64,000 bases of DNA from an uncultured Aquimarina sp. (GCF_947495315.1 NZ_CANLYD010000012.1:124001-188000), one strand, 5' to 3'; numbered from the stretch's first letter, positions 1 to 8,511 are shown. Program-made: numbers and translations. Notes: generated by a model not told the origin, from the sequence alone.

Positions 1-366
1 ATTAAATTCGGTTCTCGCAGTAGTTTCAATTTGTTTTACTTTTTCAATAGTAAATGGTGCCAATCCCGAAGAAGAAACCGAACGTTGATTTATTGTGATT
101 CCATCTGGTTTAAAAAGACGCTCTTCCAGAAAACTTCTAAATGTATTTATGGCTGTTGCTGTAGGTTCAAACCCCTGGACAGAAACAATTTCTACAGTTA
201 ACCCTTTAAAATTAGTGTCACTTAGCAAGTCATTGGCAGAACTGCCTAAAGGTTGTTTGTTAGAAGACTGGCTATCTGGTACAAAAGTATTTTCGTCATC
301 ATCAGAACATCCAACCAATAGTAAAGATGTAAATAAAAGTATACTTAAGAATTTTGTAATTTGCAT
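1..366 (-). CDS. Exported lipoprotein, possible membrane metalloprotease (partial)
   Basis: The minus strand is open from an ATG at 366 to the window edge, 122 codons, so the C-terminal part lies outside. The N-terminus is a lipoprotein signal peptide with a lipobox ending LLVGC at about residue 20. Four acidic or polar residues (SDDDE) follow, the pattern linked to surface export of lipoproteins in flavobacteria. The next segment resembles the start of flavobacterial lipoproteins annotated as membrane metalloproteases, but no catalytic motif is inside the window, so this is recall, not proof. It starts 45 bases from the divergent DUF2059 gene and could share its regulatory region. A competing plus-strand frame at 95-403 has no signal peptide or recognisable domain. 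Confidence 0.75.
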   Translation of the reverse strand, partial: MQITKFLSILLFTSLLLVGCSDDDENTFVPDSQSSNKQPLGSSANDLLSDTNFKGLTVEIVSVQGFEPTATAINTFRSFLEERLFKPDGITINQRSVSSSGLAPFTIEKVKQIETTARTEFN

Positions 367-411
367 AAAAATTGATTTTCCAGAGGTATTGGTTAGTAAA
401 TAAACGAATTT

Positions 412-933
412 ATGAGAGATATAGTTTTTGCTTTAACTTTATTTTTAACAGGTACCGCTTGTATGTCACAAAGATCGTACCATCAAGACGCTATTCGATA
501 TTTTGAATTAAACGGAACTGAACAGCAATATGATGCGGCAATAGATCAAATGTTTACTATGTTAAAACAACAACATAGTACACAGAATATTCCTGATAAA
601 GTTTGGGAAGAATTAAAAGAAGATAAGACGGCTGCATTGACTAATATTAAATCATTACTAGTATCCGCGTATCGCAGTAATTTTACGCATGAAGATATCA
701 AACAGCTTATCGTTTTTTATGAATCCGAAACGGGACAGCAAATGGTTAAAGATAGAACTCAGCTCAGTGATGATCAAAAAAATAAATTATCTCTGTTTTA
801 TGATTCTGAAGTAGGAAAAAAAGTTCAAAGTCAAAGCAATTCATTAACGACAATGGTTGCAGAAGTTAGTGAACTATGGAGTAGGGATTTGTATACAGAA
901 ACAATTAATAAACTAAAGGCTAAAGGGTATTAG
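412..933 (+). CDS. DUF2059 family exported protein
   Basis: 173 residues with a short hydrophobic N-terminus (about residues 3-17), which suggests export to the periplasm. The body is mostly helical and polar. The segment around residues 85-135, with the pattern FTHEDIKQLIVFYESETGQ and a second similar helix pair, fits the DUF2059 family, whose members have no known biochemical role. The ATG is the first one in frame after the divergent upstream gene. The stop codon overlaps the stop codon of the convergent methyltransferase gene by four bases, so there is no room for a separate terminator between the two. Function is unknown. Confidence 0.8.
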   Translation: MRDIVFALTLFLTGTACMSQRSYHQDAIRYFELNGTEQQYDAAIDQMFTMLKQQHSTQNIPDKVWEELKEDKTAALTNIKSLLVSAYRSNFTHEDIKQLIVFYESETGQQMVKDRTQLSDDQKNKLSLFYDSEVGKKVQSQSNSLTTMVAEVSELWSRDLYTETINKLKAKGY

Positions 934-1646
934 ATATTATAAATTAGTTTGGCTAGATAATCATTGTTTTCTCCTTGAAGCAATAACTCACAAACAAAAC
1001 CATTGGCATTTGCTGCATTCTGTAATGTATCATAATCAATATACAACCAATCAAACCAATCAGACCGCAGTTTTTTATATTTCAATTGATATTGCATCTC
1101 TCCGTAATATCCAGCGGACGCATCCACCCAAAAACTTCCATCTTCTTCTGCAAACAAATAGGAGATATCGGAAGAGTCAATCAGGATTTGACCATTAGGC
1201 TTTAATAGTTTTTTTACGTTGGAAAAAAAAATGTCAATATTATCCAGTTTCCCTATGATTCCGCTTCCGTTCATTAAAAACAACAAGGTATCATACTGTA
1301 CTTCTTTAAGATTAAAAATATCCTGAACAGTCGCGTTGGTTACTCCTCTTTTTTTGCAAATTTCAATCGCTCCTTCAGAAATATCGATGGCGTGTACATT
1401 TAGCTTTTTATCTTCCTGAAGAAATAAACTATGACTTCCGGCGCCACAACCTACATCTAAAACATCTCCAAAAGCAAGGTCCAATGCTTTTTGCTCGATT
1501 TTTGGCATTTCGGAATAGGTTCGAAATAAATAGGGGATCGGTATGATATCGTCATCAAAATCCGGAGCCTGTACTATAATATCTTCGTTATACTTTTTGT
1601 AATAAAAATCTTTAATCGCTTCTCCGAAAATATCTTTGTTAATCAT
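930..1646 (-). CDS. Class I SAM-dependent methyltransferase
   Basis: 238 residues. The glycine-rich SAM-binding motif DVLDVGCGAGSHSLFL lies at residues 61-76, followed by an acidic residue at the end of the second strand (HAIDIS, about 85-90) and motif IV-like LLFLMNGSGI near 130. This is the usual Rossmann-like methyltransferase core, complete in length. The substrate cannot be read from the sequence; small-molecule or metabolite methylation is as likely as any other. The gene is divergent from the cysteine-cluster gene, with 49 bases between the starts. It is convergent with the DUF2059 gene, with overlapping stop codons. Confidence 0.88.
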   Translation of the reverse strand: MINKDIFGEAIKDFYYKKYNEDIIVQAPDFDDDIIPIPYLFRTYSEMPKIEQKALDLAFGDVLDVGCGAGSHSLFLQEDKKLNVHAIDISEGAIEICKKRGVTNATVQDIFNLKEVQYDTLLFLMNGSGIIGKLDNIDIFFSNVKKLLKPNGQILIDSSDISYLFAEEDGSFWVDASAGYYGEMQYQLKYKKLRSDWFDWLYIDYDTLQNAANANGFVCELLLQGENNDYLAKLIYNI

Positions 1647-1684
1647 TATAGTTCTTAATTCGAAATTCGTAATTCATAATTCGT

Positions 1685-1692
1685 AATTTTGT
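1685..1692 (+). promoter_or_regulatory. Minus-7 promoter box of the cysteine-cluster gene
   Basis: TAATTTTG matches the Bacteroidota TAnnTTTG box and ends three bases before the ATG at 1696. It lies inside an intergenic stretch of repeated AATTCGTAATT-like words. The position predicts a leaderless or nearly leaderless transcript. Confidence 0.5.
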
Positions 1693-1695
1693 GCT

Positions 1696-2214
1696 ATGCA
1701 AGAATTCATAGATCAATTACCGAAACTGGCCAAAGATACACAGAACGAGAATAAAAAGTATTTTGCAAAGCTTAAAAAGAAACCGCCAAAGAATTTGGAT
1801 ACGTTTATGCAGGATTTGCATACGAAAGAGTTTCAGAAAACGGATTGCTTGGAATGTGCGAATTGTTGTAAAACCACTGGACCTTTGTTTACGGATATTG
1901 ATGTAGATCGAATTTCGAAGCATTTAAAAATGAAATCTATTCAGTTTGAAAATCAATATCTGAAAAAGGATGAGGATGGAGATTTTGTATTACAAGAAAC
2001 ACCTTGTGCTTTTTTGGCTGCAGATAATTATTGTTTGATTTATGATGTAAGACCAAGGGCATGTAAAGAGTTCCCTCATACTGATCGAAAAAAGTTTCAT
2101 CAAATTTCTGACTTAACGATGAAAAATATAGCCGTTTGTCCAGCTGCTTATAATATCGTAGAGAAGATGAAGGAATTGATGCCTTTAGAACATAAAAGCA
2201 ATAGACGTGCATAA
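1696..2214 (+). CDS. YkgJ family cysteine-cluster protein
   Basis: 172 residues. A cysteine cluster CLECANCC (C51, C54, C57, C58) is followed by two further cysteines in the CAFLAADNYCLIY segment and one in RPRACKEF. This is the spacing of the YkgJ/UPF0153 family, thought to bind zinc or an iron-sulphur cluster; the function is unproven. The N-terminal 45 residues are basic and helical. A good TAATTTTG minus-7 box at 1685-1692 ends only three bases before the ATG, so the mRNA may begin at or very near the start codon. A degenerate second copy of the 3' half lies about 1 kb downstream (3183-3489). Confidence 0.88.
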   Translation: MQEFIDQLPKLAKDTQNENKKYFAKLKKKPPKNLDTFMQDLHTKEFQKTDCLECANCCKTTGPLFTDIDVDRISKHLKMKSIQFENQYLKKDEDGDFVLQETPCAFLAADNYCLIYDVRPRACKEFPHTDRKKFHQISDLTMKNIAVCPAAYNIVEKMKELMPLEHKSNRRA

Positions 2215-2256
2215 TCTATAATTACTCCATAATAATTTATCATTATGTGATAAAAC

Positions 2257-2297
2257 AAGTATCCCTGCACTTTTATTATTAAAATGCAGGGATACTT
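2257..2297. terminator. Bidirectional hairpin terminator
   Basis: A perfect 13-base inverted repeat (AAGTATCCCTGCA and its complement) encloses a 15-base AT-rich loop. It lies between the convergent cysteine-cluster gene and the first LipL32-family gene, so it can serve both. Confidence 0.75.
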
Positions 2298-2321
2298 ATA
2301 AGTGTGTCTTAAGTACTTATC

Positions 2322-3005
2322 TTATAATCCTTTTTTTAATTCTTCGATAGTTTTTGCCATCGCTACTCCTGGTAGTTTGATAGGAGCTGCAACTTCTGCA
2401 AGAAACGTACCTTTTACTTCCCCTTTTTTATACGTTGTAAATCCGATACGATATAAGCCAACCGTTAAAGCCTTAAGTGGGTCACCAACTTCACTTTTAT
2501 ATCTTAACAAAGAATTGTAACTACTTCCGCTAGGTTGTTTAGGCATTTCACTACTATCATCATTACGATCTAGTGTAGTCCAGTTAGCATTCTTCACACC
2601 ATCTTCACTAATTTTATCTTTGCTAATAATATCTGAGCGCTCTAAAGTAATATAAGTGTCAAAATACTCGTCTGAACTTGCATTTTCTTCATAAGCTTTA
2701 GACTTAGTTGCATTTTTTACTTTGGTTTTTCCAACAGGTGATTTCATTCTTACACCAAGTTCCGTTGCCACAGCAGGAACCCACATATAGATGTAATAAA
2801 ACTTTTTACCATCTTTTACTTCATCTTCATTTCCAGGCGATGCATATCCAAGATAAGATACAACTTCTGTGTATGGTACTTTTATGGTCTTTGGACCAAT
2901 CTTTTTTTCTATCGAACTACCGAATTTTTTTAGTTTCTGTGCTTGAGAGTCAACAGAACTACCTAATGTAAATATACTTAGTAAAAGTAAAATTTTGATT
3001 TTCAT
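2322..3005 (-). CDS. LipL32-family secreted protein, copy 1
   Basis: 227 residues from the ATG at 3005. A longer reading to 3047 would put 14 unneeded residues before a clean signal peptide that ends SQAQ. The mature part aligns by eye along its length with LipL32, the major surface lipoprotein of Leptospira. Shared features are a VVSYLGYASPG segment, YYIYMWVPAVATELGVRM followed by SPVG, YFDTYITLER, YNSLLR, and GLYRIGFTTYKKGEVKGTF near the C-terminus. Unlike LipL32 it has no lipobox cysteine, so it should be a soluble periplasmic or secreted protein. LipL32-like proteins are also known from some marine gammaproteobacteria, where binding to extracellular matrix has been reported. A close paralogue lies at 8539-9228. 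Confidence 0.85.
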   Translation of the reverse strand: MKIKILLLLSIFTLGSSVDSQAQKLKKFGSSIEKKIGPKTIKVPYTEVVSYLGYASPGNEDEVKDGKKFYYIYMWVPAVATELGVRMKSPVGKTKVKNATKSKAYEENASSDEYFDTYITLERSDIISKDKISEDGVKNANWTTLDRNDDSSEMPKQPSGSSYNSLLRYKSEVGDPLKALTVGLYRIGFTTYKKGEVKGTFLAEVAAPIKLPGVAMAKTIEELKKGL

Positions 3006-3182
3006 GTTTTTAGTTATTGAAGTTATTAATTGATTAATTAAACACACTTATTTTTTGTTAAAAAGAAGATCAAATATGAATGTTTTTTAATTATAAATTG
3101 CATTTTTTTAACGTTTTTTTTGCATAAATTTTTTTAATAACTTTTTCGAAAATATTTTTGACAGTCATTATAGTTTTCAATT

Positions 3183-3489
3183 AGAATTTCGAAGCATTTA
3201 AAAATGAAATCTATTCAGTTTGAAGATTAATATCTGAAAAAAGATGAGGATGTAGATTTTGTGTTACAAGAAACATATTGTACTTTTTTGGCTACAGATA
3301 ATTATTGTTTTGATCTATGATGTAAGACCTAAGTCCTATAAAGAATTCCCACATACTGATCTAAAAAAGTTTCATCAAGTTTCTGACTTAACGATGCAAA
3401 ATACAGCTGTTTGTCCAGCTGCTTATAATATAGTAGAGAAGATGAAAGAATTAGTGTCTTTAGAGCATAAGAGTAATAAGCGTGCATAA
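3183..3489 (+). pseudogene. Decayed partial copy of the YkgJ-type gene
   Basis: The bases match positions about 1911-2214 of the intact cysteine-cluster gene almost throughout, including the final codons HKSNKRA. The copy lacks the 5' half with the CxxCxxCC cluster. It carries an in-frame stop where CAA became TAA near 3227, a one-base insertion in the run near 3308, and replacement of conserved cysteines (ACKEF became SYKEF). The bases just upstream (from about 3166) also resemble the intergenic start region near 1645, suggesting the duplicated segment once included the promoter and then lost an internal piece. It is not expected to make a working protein. Confidence 0.85.
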
Positions 3490-3572
3490 AGATATTTGTA
3501 ATGTTTTGTCAATCAATCTTTAATTTTTCAGTTTTTCTATTATTATGCTTTTAAGTCTAACATAAAAAATGG

Positions 3573-4448
3573 CTATCGATAAAACTGCCAGACTCCGTTT
3601 TTACGACCAATGATATTTCTATAGGTGATACGATCCCATTTACTATTTTGAGATGTTCGAATTAATGGAGAACCATCTTCACGACGTAGATCATATAATC
3701 TTCCATTAGCTACTGGAATAGCGGTATATGATAAAGTATCTATATCATCAAACTGCCAGATTTCTTTTTTAGAATTTTTTAAAAGACCTTCTTTTAATTC
3801 TTTGGTTCTAATCGATAGAGTGATTTCAGGATCAATAGCCGACATATCTTCAAATATTGGATCGAATGCCGTGACGATTTTATTTACATTTTTCACTACT
3901 TTTAAATCATTATAAAATGATTTAGCAAATGCAATAGCTTCCTTATGACTTTTGCGATCTGTTACGATATCTGCATCTAGCCAGCACCAATCTGGTCTCT
4001 TTTTTGATAGTTCTATATCCTCATGGATTGGAGAATCATCATGTTCCGTTCTAATTACTAGCAAAGTTTCTCCTCCTTCGCCATCTACCCAGTCTCCTTC
4101 TGTATATCTAACAAGTCGTACTATAGTTTTTCCTTTATTTGATGAAGGGTAAACGGACAATGTGTTTTTTCCTGTTACGATATTTAGTTCAACTTGTATA
4201 TGTTTCATTTCGGCGTCTCCACCTGAAGAGAGATGTCCTATCGGAATATCATTTAGACGAATTTCTGCAGTAGTGCCTTCTCCAGAACCTTCAACATAGA
4301 GAATCTTATTTTGAGATTTTTTATTCATAATACTATCTGACTTTTTGGATAGATTAGTATTCCCAGACGAAGAGCTGTTAAATCCATAAAGCATTATAGT
4401 TAAAATTAAGAGGATAAAGAGTTTATTGGTTTTAAGTTGTGATTTCAT
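3573..4448 (-). CDS. Exported protein of unknown function
   Basis: 291 residues, not recognised. The N-terminus has a basic start and a hydrophobic stretch (residues 10-24), consistent with a signal peptide or anchor. Residues 50-135 look like a beta-rich domain, with GSGEGTTAEIRLNDIPIG and later VRLVRYTEGDWVDGEGG. The C-terminal quarter contains two aromatic segments, KEIWQFDDIDTLSYTAIPVANG and KNGVWQFYR. The gene follows the 4463-5098 gene by 14 bases on the same strand and is probably cotranscribed with it. The style (single exported unit, no enzyme motif) would fit an envelope or immunity-type protein, but nothing proves this. Confidence 0.7.
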   Translation of the reverse strand: MKSQLKTNKLFILLILTIMLYGFNSSSSGNTNLSKKSDSIMNKKSQNKILYVEGSGEGTTAEIRLNDIPIGHLSSGGDAEMKHIQVELNIVTGKNTLSVYPSSNKGKTIVRLVRYTEGDWVDGEGGETLLVIRTEHDDSPIHEDIELSKKRPDWCWLDADIVTDRKSHKEAIAFAKSFYNDLKVVKNVNKIVTAFDPIFEDMSAIDPEITLSIRTKELKEGLLKNSKKEIWQFDDIDTLSYTAIPVANGRLYDLRREDGSPLIRTSQNSKWDRITYRNIIGRKNGVWQFYR

Positions 4449-4462
4449 GAGTAATTGATGTC

Positions 4463-5098
4463 TTAGTTTTTTATTTCAATAAACTCCTCTTCAGTCTCAC
4501 CAGGTATTCTTGGAGCTGGTGCATAATGTCCACTGATTGTAGAAAGGATTTCCCCCGTTTCTTTATCTACTTCTTCCGTAGAAAAGCTTCCACCCAAATA
4601 GGGATCTCGCGATGAAAATTCTACCAAATAAAGCTTTTCTTTTTCATAAATAATCGTTGGTGGATACATTATTCCTTTATGAAAAATATCAGTATTAGTT
4701 CCGTTAGGATTCATTAAGAAATTAATTACTCTTAAATGTTCTGATGTTGGCTGATAAAAAGTAGTGTTTTCTCCATCATTACTTACGCTACTTTTAGAAA
4801 CGAATTTAGATGGGAACTCTACCAAAATACCCGAATAATGACTAGTGTTTTTTGGCAAGTACAATACGTTATATCCCAATTCTACCAATATCCTTTGATC
4901 ACTAGCTTTTACTTTAATGAAATGGAAATCATCTTTTTTGACGTGGGATGTTTCTTGCTCTTTTATTTTTTTTAACGCTAAATCAATAATATGATCTCTT
5001 CCTAATTCAATTAATCTTTTTACTTCTTGGTTTGGTTTCGTGTTTTGAGAATATGTCATTTGCATGCATAATATGATTAGTAAAAGGATTGATTTCAT
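4463..5098 (-). CDS. Exported protein of unknown function
   Basis: 211 residues from the ATG at 5098, chosen because it begins directly with a signal peptide (MKSILLLIILCMQMTYSQ). The frame is open to 5149, which would put 17 polar residues in front. The mature protein has no recognised motif. It contains an amphipathic N-terminal helix (LIELGRDHIIDLALKKI), a beta-rich middle and a proline-rich acidic tail. It is the first gene of an apparent pair with 3573-4448, 14 bases apart, so the two may act together in the periplasm or outer membrane. Function unknown. Confidence 0.7.
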   Translation of the reverse strand: MKSILLLIILCMQMTYSQNTKPNQEVKRLIELGRDHIIDLALKKIKEQETSHVKKDDFHFIKVKASDQRILVELGYNVLYLPKNTSHYSGILVEFPSKFVSKSSVSNDGENTTFYQPTSEHLRVINFLMNPNGTNTDIFHKGIMYPPTIIYEKEKLYLVEFSSRDPYLGGSFSTEEVDKETGEILSTISGHYAPAPRIPGETEEEFIEIKN

Positions 5099-5181
5099 TT
5101 TTTTTGAATTTGTTGTATTGATCGTTTTGCTTTTTCTAGGGTTGATCATATGAATTAGAAATATACTATTATTTCATAAAA

Positions 5182-5254
5182 CAAATGACCCGATTTCATC
5201 AAGTGTTAACTATATCTAATGTCATGGAATTTATTGACTAATTTCGGGTCATTG
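5182..5254 (-). terminator. Long-loop inverted repeat downstream of the SPFH gene set
   Basis: Arms AATGACCCGA and its complement are separated by about 50 bases and sit just past the stop of the 5275-6354 gene. The position fits a terminator for that operon, but the loop is long and the T-run is weak. Confidence 0.35.
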
Positions 5255-5274
5255 TCATCTAGAAATCAATAACC

Positions 5275-6354
5275 CTAGAAATCTATATCATCTCCAGCTC
5301 CTGCTGTAGCAAACTCAGCATTGTATTTTTCCATTAATTCTCCCATTTTTAATGCCATACGTGTATCAGTTGCCATTTTTGTGGACCATTGCGCTCCGAC
5401 AGAACTCCAATCGGTAACGTTAAGTCCATATTCATTTAGTATAGAAACTGCATCTTTTCCTTGTGCAGCACCCATATTTTGATGGCACATAATTTTTATA
5501 TATAGTTCGAAATCTTCACTGACTTTTTCTAGTGCACTTCCACCAGTTGAAGTATTTGTTTCTGATATTTCATTAGTTCCTGATGATGCGAACTTACCAA
5601 TATCAGAATTCATAAAAGCATCACCATATACTTTTGAAATTGCAAACGTTGTGTCCTGAGACATTCTAGCAGTCCACTCTGCAGAAACTTCATCCCAAAT
5701 AGGTTTTTCTGTACCCACTACTTTCAGAACATCTTCTAAATCCATACCACCAGCGATTTTTGCATTTGCGGCTGCCCAAGTTTCCATATCGATTCCGTTT
5801 ATTGGATCTAGTAATCCACCTTCCGAAGCAGCTTCTATATGCGCATCCATTTGTGCATCAAGTTTTGCCTTTTGTTCCTTCAGAAAATCATCAGAAGCAT
5901 CTAGTGCTTGTTCTTCTGCAGAATCTAATAGAGAAACCCCCCATGAAAAATGTTTGTCATCAGAAAATCCATATTGTTTAATTTGAGTATTAAATTCATC
6001 TGGATTACTATGTTGAAGCTCTTGAATAACAGAAAGTTGTTCTTTGGCAACACTATGAGAAAGTTCTTGTACTTGTTCAGGCATTTCGAATCTGTTAGCA
6101 TATCCGTATCTTCTGATTCCTAACCTAAATTGGCTATTAAGATCTACCCAATGAGGTTCGTTTAGATTAGGTTTAAAAGGCCATAAATCACACGCTTCAT
6201 CTTCTGCGATATCCGGAAAAGATAGATCAGCACAAGGCCAAGTTGTATAGTCATAACTGCGCCAGTCCATACGATCTAGTACTGTTAGATAATCTCTGTA
6301 TTCATCTTTTTGCTTCCCTGAAACGTTTTGATATAATTCATTTGTGCTACTCAT
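5275..6354 (-). CDS. DUF6620-like protein with two related helical units
   Basis: 359 residues, soluble, without a signal peptide or membrane segment. Two related helical units can be seen, one around residues 188-245 (DMETWAAANAKIAGGMDLED to the WDEVSAEWTARM segment) and one around 285-345 (ELYIKIMCHQNMGAAQG to WSSVGAQWSTKM). Each ends in a W-x-x-x-x-x-x-W-(S/T)-x-(K/R)-M pattern. This resembles proteins labelled DUF6620, an assignment made from memory. It is the last gene of a close minus-strand set, 28 bases after the SPFH gene, so it probably works with it in envelope or membrane stress. The biochemical role is unknown. Confidence 0.65.
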   Translation of the reverse strand: MSSTNELYQNVSGKQKDEYRDYLTVLDRMDWRSYDYTTWPCADLSFPDIAEDEACDLWPFKPNLNEPHWVDLNSQFRLGIRRYGYANRFEMPEQVQELSHSVAKEQLSVIQELQHSNPDEFNTQIKQYGFSDDKHFSWGVSLLDSAEEQALDASDDFLKEQKAKLDAQMDAHIEAASEGGLLDPINGIDMETWAAANAKIAGGMDLEDVLKVVGTEKPIWDEVSAEWTARMSQDTTFAISKVYGDAFMNSDIGKFASSGTNEISETNTSTGGSALEKVSEDFELYIKIMCHQNMGAAQGKDAVSILNEYGLNVTDWSSVGAQWSTKMATDTRMALKMGELMEKYNAEFATAGAGDDIDF

Positions 6355-6382
6355 GATATGTTGGTTTTATAATTTTTTTTTA

Positions 6383-7420
6383 TTAAAATTGAGATAATAT
6401 TTCTTGTTTTTTCTGTTTGTATTCTTGCTCATCAATAAACCCGGCATCAAACATTTTTTTTAATTTTTCTAGCTTTTGCATAGGATCATCCGGGTTTGGT
6501 TGTGTTGGTGGAGGATTATTTTGCTGTTGTTGTGGAGGTGCTTGTTGATTCTGACCGTTCATCATATTTCCCATCATTTGCCCCATTCCAAGACCAGCAC
6601 CCATCTGCATACCTAGGTTTCCACCACCTTCATTTTTTGCCATGTTTTTAAGCGCTTCGAGTTGTTGATAATCTTGATAGCTTACACCAAGTTCTTTTAT
6701 CGCTTGGGCTTCAGCACTCATATCAGCAATTCTGCCAATTCTTGTTCTGGTTTCTTCGTCAAAACTGGTTCCTTCTATTCTAAAATCAAGAAGTTCGAAA
6801 CCTAATTCGCTAAAGATACTTTCACATGAGGTTTTAGAAAATTCAGCAATCTCATTGCGATGTTTGTCGATATCAACATAGCTAAAGGATGCTTTGGCAA
6901 GAAAATCACTTATAGGTTGCGTGATTCTTGATAAAATCACTTTTTGTATTGCCTTTACAGGGTAATAATCTTCACCGGCAATTACATTAGTAAAAAAGTC
7001 AATAGCTTTGGTAATCTTAAATGAAAAGTTACCAAAAGCGCCTAATCCAACCGGAAAGTTATAGACAGGATCTTTATAGGTTATTGGAGAAGGGGTGCCC
7101 CAGCGAATGTTTTGCATTTCTGCTTTTCGGTAAAAATAGATTCCTACTTTATGAGCAGACTCGAACTTATACATGATGTTTTTGATGGTCGTCCAGAAAG
7201 GAATATTACCAGTCTTAAGATCATAGAGTCCTTCTTCTTCAAAAAAACCTTCTACTTTACCTTCATATACAAAAAGACATCCTTGTCCTGGTCCAACGAT
7301 CAGTTTTGATGCATTTTTAATTTCATCACCATTTTGAGTCCATTTCTCAAAAAGAGTATCTGATTTTGGGTTTTGCCACTCAATAACTGAGCGTAATTGA
7401 TTACTAAATGAATTAGACAT
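6383..7420 (-). CDS. SPFH/Band 7 virion-core-type protein with SHOCT-like tail
   Basis: 345 residues. Residues about 1-270 match the SPFH-type protein of the Bacillus YdjI/virion core family (IEWQNPKSDTLFEKW start, GPGQGCLFVYEGKVEG, PVGLGAFGNFSFKI). A Gly/Met-rich stretch (GMQMGAGLGMGQMMGNMM) and a Gln/Pro-rich linker follow. The end is a SHOCT-like unit, LEKLKKMFDAGFIDEQEYKQKK, seen on many membrane-associated stress proteins. SPFH proteins form membrane-attached oligomers. In Bacillus the relative sits beside a PspA-type protein and zinc-ribbon proteins; here zinc-ribbon proteins lie immediately upstream, which supports a membrane stress role. No PspA gene is visible nearby. Confidence 0.85.
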   Translation of the reverse strand: MSNSFSNQLRSVIEWQNPKSDTLFEKWTQNGDEIKNASKLIVGPGQGCLFVYEGKVEGFFEEEGLYDLKTGNIPFWTTIKNIMYKFESAHKVGIYFYRKAEMQNIRWGTPSPITYKDPVYNFPVGLGAFGNFSFKITKAIDFFTNVIAGEDYYPVKAIQKVILSRITQPISDFLAKASFSYVDIDKHRNEIAEFSKTSCESIFSELGFELLDFRIEGTSFDEETRTRIGRIADMSAEAQAIKELGVSYQDYQQLEALKNMAKNEGGGNLGMQMGAGLGMGQMMGNMMNGQNQQAPPQQQQNNPPPTQPNPDDPMQKLEKLKKMFDAGFIDEQEYKQKKQEILSQF

Positions 7421-7438
7421 TTTTTTCTTTTTTTTGAT

Positions 7439-8206
7439 TTATGAATAATCTATTATCAAAGACATTTTAGCTGTAAGATCTTTTTCATATCGATCTTGAT
7501 AATCAGGAATGATTTCGATCCTTTTCTTGAGAAAGGTTTCTATATATTTTCGATATTGATTTACTAATTCGTCTTTGCCGAAAACATCTCGATCTTTTAG
7601 GTAGTTCTGAAATTTAAGCTGTTCATATTTTAAATAATGTTCGAGAGCAGCTTCTTCTCCTAATGCATTAATAGCAAAATGTTCTATATTTCTTGCTTTA
7701 GTTCCTGGCTCGAATGTATTGACGGTTTGGCAATAATCGCAGGTACTATAATAAGACCTGAAAAAATTATTTTTAACGGGAAGTTTTGCTTGACATTGGG
7801 TACAAGAAAAGTCTTTGGATAGTGTTTCTTTTACTGTAACCAGTAGTTTTTTTGCTGCTTCCGAAAAAATCCGAACTTCGTATGATTTTAATTCTTGATC
7901 TAAGTCATGTTGAAGTTGAAACCCTTTATTTCGTTCTTTGATGAATTGAACAGAATCATCATCTAGATGGGTATCTAAAAAGGTTTCTTCTACTTTGTCA
8001 AACCAGGTCGAATCTATTTTAGAAATCAGATCGGAGGCTTGTGTGTATATTCCTTGCCAAGCATTATGGAACGTTGTAGTTTCAAAATCAGTAGCTTCAA
8101 ACAGTAATGGTAATGCAGCTTCTGTTTTACTTAGTACATCGTGAAATCGATCTTCAATTTTGGTAAGAAAAGTATCCCATCTATTTTGTGTAGCTGTAAA
8201 AGACAT
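7439..8206 (-). CDS. Zinc-ribbon coiled-coil protein next to SPFH gene
   Basis: 255 residues, mostly helical. A four-cysteine zinc-ribbon lies near residues 134-160: CTQCQAKLP, then a short aromatic spacer, then CDYCQTVNTF. The N-terminal 125 residues and the C-terminal 80 are charged helices likely to form coiled coils. No signal peptide. The gene is 18 bases from the SPFH gene and 20 bases from the small zinc-ribbon gene, all in one direction, so cotranscription is very likely. The arrangement resembles the zinc-ribbon genes beside SPFH genes in the Bacillus ydjFGHI region. The partner or ligand cannot be told. Confidence 0.7.
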   Translation of the reverse strand: MSFTATQNRWDTFLTKIEDRFHDVLSKTEAALPLLFEATDFETTTFHNAWQGIYTQASDLISKIDSTWFDKVEETFLDTHLDDDSVQFIKERNKGFQLQHDLDQELKSYEVRIFSEAAKKLLVTVKETLSKDFSCTQCQAKLPVKNNFFRSYYSTCDYCQTVNTFEPGTKARNIEHFAINALGEEAALEHYLKYEQLKFQNYLKDRDVFGKDELVNQYRKYIETFLKKRIEIIPDYQDRYEKDLTAKMSLIIDYS

Positions 8207-8226
8207 CTCAATAGGTTTATTAGGTT

Positions 8227-8427
8227 TTAGTAAAATTGGTTTTCGCAGAAATCACAGTATTTAAGATCTGTATCACTAGGTCTTGCAGCACCACAGCTTT
8301 TACATTTTTTGGTCTCAAGACCTGCGTTTGTTTCTTCGTGTTTTTTGGTAGAAGAAATAGCATTGCCTAATATATCATCGAGAACACTTTTTTCTTTTTT
8401 TTGTTTTTTTTCCGCGTTGTCTTGCAT
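8227..8427 (-). CDS. Small zinc-ribbon protein
   Basis: 66 residues. The N-terminal half is lysine-rich and polar; the C-terminal half holds a rubredoxin-like zinc ribbon, CKSCGAARPSDTDLKYCDFC, in the last 27 residues. It is the first gene of the minus-strand set that leads into the coiled-coil zinc-ribbon gene, the SPFH gene and the DUF6620-like gene. The tiny size and zinc ribbon suggest an adaptor that recruits other proteins to the SPFH assembly; this is inference from context. Confidence 0.7.
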   Translation of the reverse strand: MQDNAEKKQKKEKSVLDDILGNAISSTKKHEETNAGLETKKCKSCGAARPSDTDLKYCDFCENQFY

Positions 8428-8476
8428 AACGTAAGTGATTTAGTTGTAGTTGTTTTAGAAAGAAGAAGTGAAAGAA

Positions 8477-8511
8477 AGTTATCCCTATGTGTTTTGAACA
8501 TAGGAATAACT
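8477..8511. terminator. Hairpin terminator after LipL32-family copy 2
   Basis: Near-perfect 13-base arms (AGTTATCCCTATG and its complement with one mismatch) around a short AT-rich loop. It lies 28 bases past the stop of the minus-strand LipL32-family gene and upstream of the next minus-strand gene. Confidence 0.6.

Noticed and set aside
95..403. A plus-strand frame of 102 codons at the window start
   Set aside because: The opposite strand here encodes a clear lipoprotein signal peptide and a continuous protein; the plus frame has no recognisable feature.
3259..3489. A 76-codon frame as a separate gene
   Set aside because: It is part of the decayed copy of the cysteine-cluster gene and starts inside it.
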